DNA of 64,000 nt. Source: Streptomyces sp. NBC_00775 (GTDB lineage: Bacteria > Actinomycetota > Actinomycetes > Streptomycetales > Streptomycetaceae). Made by a program: the position numbers and the translations under genes. Shown one piece after another: positions 59,029 through 64,000 of the stretch (positions within the stretch are counted from its first letter, which is position 1; every line of letters starts with the position of its first letter). The notes beneath the pieces are model-generated. The model searched no databases. It had not been told where the DNA came from and saw nothing but the letters and a program-made list of their open reading frames with translations. The stretch covers positions 4,960,001 to 5,024,000 of the forward strand of contig NZ_CP108938.1 of NCBI RefSeq assembly GCF_036347135.1. Direction: 5' to 3'.

Positions 59029-59075
59029 GCCCCCAACGACGCACCGCACCGCACAGCCCAGCGGAGCGCCTACGC

Positions 59076-60236
59076 TCAGGACGACGCCAGGATCCCCGTG
59101 TGATACACCGTGCCCGCGCACGCGTTGGACACGGTCTGTGCCGCCGTGGCCGAGCCCGTCGCCGCCGTGCTGGAGACGACGACGCTGCCGTCGGCCACGC
59201 CGTCCTCCGTGACGAGCTGGGTTGAGGTGCCGCTGCTGCCCGCGGTGTCGGTGGTGGTGCCGGTGTCGGTGGTCTCCGTCGGGGACGGGTCCGGTGAGGG
59301 CTCCGAAGTGGTCGGACAGGTCTCCGAGGGAACCCAGGCGAACTTCACCACGTACGAGGCGCCCGGCTGGAGCACCAGGGAGGTGACCTCCGTGGAGGGG
59401 TCCGGCAGCCCGGTGGCCGCGTCGCCCGACACATGGGTCGCCACACCGATCTTGGCGGCGTCCGCGGCACCCGCCGCGGTCGCGGTCACGGTGCCCGCGC
59501 CGGTGACCGTACAGGCGGCCGTGGACACGTTCGAGACGGTGAAGGAGCCGTAGACCGCGCCGGTGGAGTCCGGGGCGGCGACGGTGCCGGTGGCCCCGCC
59601 GAGCTGCGTCGACGTACAGGCCGTCGCGGTCACGGACGAGGCCGTCGGATTCGCTCCGCCCGCGGTGGCCCCGCCGCTGGTGCTCTTGCCCTTGTCCGGC
59701 GTGCCCTTCTGGCCGTCCGTGCCCTTGTCCTGGGACGTCCCGGAGGAGCCGCCCGCGACCTTCCCGTCGCCGCCGTCCGTGCCCTTGTTCGAGCCCGCGC
59801 CGCCCTGCGCCTGCGAGCTGTTGGCGGCGATGGACGGGTCGGCGTTCGAACCGGTGGAGTTCGAGACGTGCACCAGAGCCGGGACGGCCGTGCCGATGAA
59901 GAGCGCGGCGGCGGCCATGCCGACCACGGCCTGGCGCTTGCGGGCCCGTCTGGCCGGAACCGCGCGGCGCAGGTGCTCCAGGGTGCCGTCAGTGGGTTCG
60001 ATCTCGTCGACGGCCTGGTGCAGCAGCCGCCGCAGTGCCAGCTCGTCCGAGCCGAGCCCTTCGGGGCCCAGTGCGTCCGGGCCCGGGGTATGGGGGCCGT
60101 GTCCGTCGGGGCCGTGGTTCACAGTTCCGTTCCCAGCATGCAGCTCGTGCTCGTCTTCGTGGGGCGCGCGCCGGTGCATCGGCTCGTGCCACTCATAGGG
60201 CTCGTGTCGGTCGTGGGTGCCACGTCGCTCGCTCAT
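59076..60236 (-). CDS. Membrane protein linked to SigE-family sigma factor (anti-sigma-like)
   Basis: 386 residues, overlapping the stop of the sigma gene by ATGA (60233-60236). A His/Glu/Pro-rich cytosolic N-terminus (about 1-100, LRRLLHQAVDEIEPTDGTLE) is followed by one membrane helix (VVGMAAAALFIGTAVPALV) and a Ser/Thr/Gly-rich extracellular linker. The outer domain (TATACTSTQLGGATGTVAAPD ... FAWVPSETCPTTSEP) resembles DUF4232-type secreted domains, with several Cys. The coupling to the sigma gene suggests a signal-responsive anti-sigma or sensor role, though no ZAS motif is present. Confidence 0.8.
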   Translation of the reverse strand: MSERRGTHDRHEPYEWHEPMHRRAPHEDEHELHAGNGTVNHGPDGHGPHTPGPDALGPEGLGSDELALRRLLHQAVDEIEPTDGTLEHLRRAVPARRARKRQAVVGMAAAALFIGTAVPALVHVSNSTGSNADPSIAANSSQAQGGAGSNKGTDGGDGKVAGGSSGTSQDKGTDGQKGTPDKGKSTSGGATAGGANPTASSVTATACTSTQLGGATGTVAAPDSTGAVYGSFTVSNVSTAACTVTGAGTVTATAAGAADAAKIGVATHVSGDAATGLPDPSTEVTSLVLQPGASYVVKFAWVPSETCPTTSEPSPDPSPTETTDTGTTTDTAGSSGTSTQLVTEDGVADGSVVVSSTAATGSATAAQTVSNACAGTVYHTGILASS

Positions 60237-60901
60237 GCCGGGGCCTCCATGGCGATACGGAGCGCCGCGATGCCGCGCGAGCCGTACGCCTTCACCGATC
60301 CCAGCGAGACGCCGAGCGTCTCGGCGACCTGGGCCTCGGTCATGTCCGCGAAGTAGCGCAGGACCAGGACCTCGCGCTGGCGGCGCTGGAGTCCCTTCAT
60401 GGCCTTGATCAGCGCGTCGCGCTCCAACTGGTCGTACGCGCCTTCCTCGGCGCTCGCCATGTCGGGCATCGGCTTCGAGAGGAGCTTGAGGCCGAGGATG
60501 CGCCGGCGCAGGGCGGAGCGCGAGAGGTTCACGACGGTCTGGCGCAGATACGCCAGCGTCTTCTCGGGGTCGCGGACGCGTTTGCGCGCCGAGTGCACCC
60601 GGATGAAGGCCTCCTGGACGACGTCCTCGCAGGAGGCGGTGTCGTCGAGAAGGAGCGCCGCGAGACCCAGGAGCGACCGGTAGTGGGCGCGGTAGGTCTC
60701 GGTCAGATGGTCGACGGTGGTACCCGCCGCCAGGCTGTCCTCAGCGCCGTCGCGCTGGTTCGGTATGCGGGCCGGCCGCGCTGCGGGCATCGGCGCGATC
60801 ACCGGCATGCCGCCGGGCGCGCCGGGGCTGCGGAGTCGGCGGGGTGGACGTAGGGCTGTGCCCCTCGTCTGGACCGCGGTGAATTCGAGTACCTCTGCCA
60901 C
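60233..60901 (-). CDS. SigE-family ECF RNA polymerase sigma factor
   Basis: 222 residues from GTG 60901; ATG 60808 (MPVIAPMPAARP) is an alternative. Region 2: LTETYRAHYRSLLGLAALLL, DDTASCEDVVQEAFIRVHSA. Region 4: GLQRRQREVLVLRYFADMTE, AQVAETLGVSLGSVKAYGSR. The first ~35 codons of this frame have unusual codons (CTA, CGT, CCA). The -1 frame above them (60799-60948, MPDAYNPLGGTRVQQAWQRY) has better codon use and ends just over the ATG 60808. The true N-terminus is uncertain. Coupled to the membrane protein downstream. Confidence 0.88.
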   Translation of the reverse strand: MAEVLEFTAVQTRGTALRPPRRLRSPGAPGGMPVIAPMPAARPARIPNQRDGAEDSLAAGTTVDHLTETYRAHYRSLLGLAALLLDDTASCEDVVQEAFIRVHSARKRVRDPEKTLAYLRQTVVNLSRSALRRRILGLKLLSKPMPDMASAEEGAYDQLERDALIKAMKGLQRRQREVLVLRYFADMTEAQVAETLGVSLGSVKAYGSRGIAALRIAMEAPA

Positions 60902-60970
60902 GCCTGTTGGACACGCGTCCCCCCGAGAGGGTTGTACGCATCAGGCATCGCTTTTGCGTCAGGCACCCCG

Positions 60971-60987
60971 TTTGACTGTGCGTCAAA
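60971..60987. promoter_or_regulatory. Inverted repeat TTTGAC-N5-GTCAAA upstream of the sigma gene
   Basis: Perfect 6-bp dyad 70 bp before the GTG 60901. It may be an operator or contain overlapping -35 (TTTGAC) elements on both strands. The rest of 60902-61275 holds the asd terminator and no gene. Confidence 0.45.
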
Positions 60988-61068
60988 TGCCCTCATGCGT
61001 ACCAGCTCATCCCCTATGACCCATATGCCATACCGCTCGGACGCCCCTGAATGGCGACCGCAAAGACG

Positions 61069-61104
61069 CTCCCCGCCCTCCGCACGGTTGCGGAGGACGG
61101 GGAG
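61069..61104 (-). terminator. ask-asd operon terminator
   Basis: CTCCCCGCCCTCCGC (61069-61083) pairs with GCGGAGGACGGGGAG (61090-61104), 14 of 15 positions, loop 6 nt. On the minus strand it is followed by GTCTTTGCGG, a weak U-tract. It lies 172 bp after the asd stop. Confidence 0.8.
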
Positions 61105-61275
61105 GGAAATCTTCGAACGTTGAGCGGGTTCGTTTCAAGTGGTCCGGACCATTACTCCAGCCACAGAAGTCACACAGATTCTACAAACGAATCCCTCGAC
61201 GGCCACCGAGATTCCGGCTGCCGGACATCCGCAGCGCAGAACCTGCGGAACCCTCGCACGTCCTGAACGCCGAAC

Positions 61276-62351
61276 CTACGCCCCGATGATCTCCGCCGCC
61301 ACCAACTCGGCGATCTGCGCGGTGTTCAATGCAGCACCCTTGCGCAGGTTGTCGCCGCACACAAACAGTTCGAGAGCGGTCGAATCGTCGAGAGAGCGGC
61401 GCACCCGGCCCACCCAGGTCGGGTCGGTGCCCACCACGTCGGCGGGTGTGGGGAACTCACCGGCGGCGGGGTTGTCGAACAGCACGACCCCGGGGGCGGT
61501 GGCGAGGATCTCCCGCGCCTTGGCGACGGTGACCTCGTCCTGGAAGCGGGCGTGGACGGTCAGGGAGTGCGTGGTGACGACGGGGACGCGTACGCACGTC
61601 ACGGCGACCTTCAGCTTCGGCAGCCCGAGGATCTTGCGGGACTCGTTGCGTACCTTCATCTCCTCCGAGGACCAGCCGTCCTCGGCGAGGGACCCGGCCC
61701 ACGGCACCACGTTCAGCGCCACCGGCTCCGGGAACGGCCCCGTCTGGTCGCCCACGGCCCGTCGTACGTCACCGGGGCTGGTCCCCAGTTCCGTACCGGC
61801 GACGAGCGTCATCTGGCGGCGCAGGGTGTCGACGCCCGCGCGGCCCGCGCCGCTGACCGCCTGGTAGCTGGACACGACCAGCTCGCGCAGCCCGAACTCG
61901 GCGTGCAGCGCGCCCAGGGCCACGATCATGGAGAGGGTCGTGCAGTTCGGGTTGGAGATGATCCCGCGCGGGCGCACGCGCGCGGCGTGCGGATTGACCT
62001 CGGGGACGACCAGGGGCACGTCCGGGTCCATCCGGAAGGCGCCGGAGTTGTCGACGACGACCGCGCCCTTGGCGGCGGCGATGGGCGCCCACTGCGCCGA
62101 CACCTCGTCCGGTACGTCGAACATCGCGACGTGGACCCCGTCGAAGGCCTCCTCCGACAGGGCCACCACCTCGACCTCCTCGCCGCGCACGGCCAGCTTG
62201 CGGCCGGCCGAGCGCGGGGAGGCGATCAGACGGATCTCGCCCCAGATGTCCGCGTGCTGGGACAGGATCTGGAGCATGACCGTGCCGACGGCCCCGGTCG
62301 CTCCCACGACCGCGAGCGTCGGGCGCCCGGTCCGAGACCCGGTGGGAGCCA

Positions 62352-62352
<1 letters not shown>
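61276..62352 (-). CDS. asd: Aspartate-semialdehyde dehydrogenase
   Basis: 358 residues from ATG 62352. NADP-binding [13 protein letters not shown] (15-27), [23 protein letters not shown], and active-site Cys137 in [29 protein letters not shown] and [11 protein letters not shown] carry the substrate Arg/His residues. It reduces aspartyl-4-phosphate to the semialdehyde at the branch to lysine/DAP, threonine and methionine. The start overlaps the ask stop by one base (TGATG), so the two are co-translated. Confidence 0.97.
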
Positions 62353-63644
<1,292 letters not shown>

Positions 63645-63940
63645 GTGCGCTCCTCGCTCAGTCCGTCTCTGCACCGCACAACTGCGGTCGGCTCAGTCTA
63701 ACGAGCGGCCGGAATTCCCTTTCGGGGTATCGCATCGTGAGATGTCCCGCTCACGACGTGATCACTCGGGATGTCAGGCCAACCGGGTCCTCCGGCCGCT
63801 CCGGGACGGCACCTGCCCGCGCCCCGTCCCGCCACTCCGGAAAGTGCCCTGTGTCACACGGGAGGTCAGGGGGAACGCCAGGGGGAGAAGCGTCGGGCGA
63901 GACAGACGTGACTTAATTTTCAAGCACTAGGGTTCGCCTG

Positions 63941-64000
63941 TGCGCGTACTCCTGGTGGAAGACGACGAGCCGGTCGCCGAATCGCTCCGGCGCGGACTGC
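63941..64000 (+). CDS. Response regulator, OmpR-type (5' end only)
   Basis: 20 codons before the window ends: VRVLLVEDDEPVAESLRRGL. This is the first strand and acidic pocket (EDD) of a receiver domain. The style of start is typical of OmpR/PhoB-family regulators paired with a histidine kinase. TAGGGT lies 6 nt before the GTG (63929-63934), a leaderless pattern. The 296 bp between ask and this gene hold no other gene that I can support. Confidence 0.8.

Overview
The window is very GC-rich. Its genes use G or C in the third codon position and many start with GTG. It carries a Tad locus, crp, wblA, ArsA-type ATPases, SARP/BTAD and MmyB-type regulators, and ask-asd. All of this points to a Streptomyces chromosome. 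From memory of gene order, the first ~38 kb and the last ~7 kb match the S. coelicolor core segment that holds acsA (SCO3563), crp (SCO3571), wblA (SCO3579) and ask/asd (SCO3615/SCO3614). The segment from about 38.2 to 54.7 kb looks more strain-variable.

Layout. 1-4.3 kb: minus-strand ssd-tadA-tadB-tadC-pilin Tad operon (pilin cut by the window edge). 4.3-9.7 kb: HAD phosphatase, an intergenic candidate 6S-like RNA with strong terminators, a Fic-like protein, a ParA-like ATPase whose 3' end is rebuilt by a 178-bp tandem repeat, and a deacetylase-like lipoprotein. 10-18 kb: SulP-carbonic anhydrase fusion, an ECF sigma/anti-sigma pair in which BOTH genes are frameshifted (a 40-bp repeat insertion and a 5-bp repeat expansion), acs and nhaA. 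18-25 kb: holin-like protein, epoxide hydrolase-like protein, MarP protease, Nudix CoA pyrophosphatase, endonuclease III with a histone-H1-like tail, and crp. 25-31 kb: nucleotidyltransferase, MBL hydrolase/Nudix pair, RidA/DUF4177 pair, two ArsA-type ATPases. 31-38 kb: wblA, bifunctional PBP, a secreted protein, a small HTH regulator, YqeY-like protein, metallophosphoesterase, Pr6Pr membrane protein. 38-39.7 kb: tRNA-Pro(CGG) followed by an integrase scar and gene fragments. 40-48 kb: DrrAB-type ABC exporter facing an AfsR-like SARP regulator, then an MmyB-like regulator divergent from two SDR genes. 48-52.3 kb: flavodoxin-like reductase, HalD/ArpA-type Fe/2OG enzyme, candidate small peptide, aspartate carbamoyltransferase, VOC-Nudix fusion. 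52.6-61 kb: RCK-domain channel protein, S9 peptidase, methyltransferase, SnoaL-like protein, SURF1, a 30-bp perfect inverted repeat, membrane protein and SigE-family sigma factor. 61-64 kb: asd and ask, then the start of a response regulator.

How it fits together. Operons are compact and often coupled by ATGA overlaps. Many genes have a TANNNT-type -10 box exactly 6-7 nt before the start codon, the signature of leaderless transcripts. Most genes are housekeeping or developmental core. The unusual content lies in repeat-driven gene damage (8 kb, 13 kb), the tRNA-Pro scar (38 kb), dispersed palindromes (16, 27, 52, 54 kb), the 58.9-kb hairpin, and the small oxygenase/peptide neighbourhood at 50 kb.
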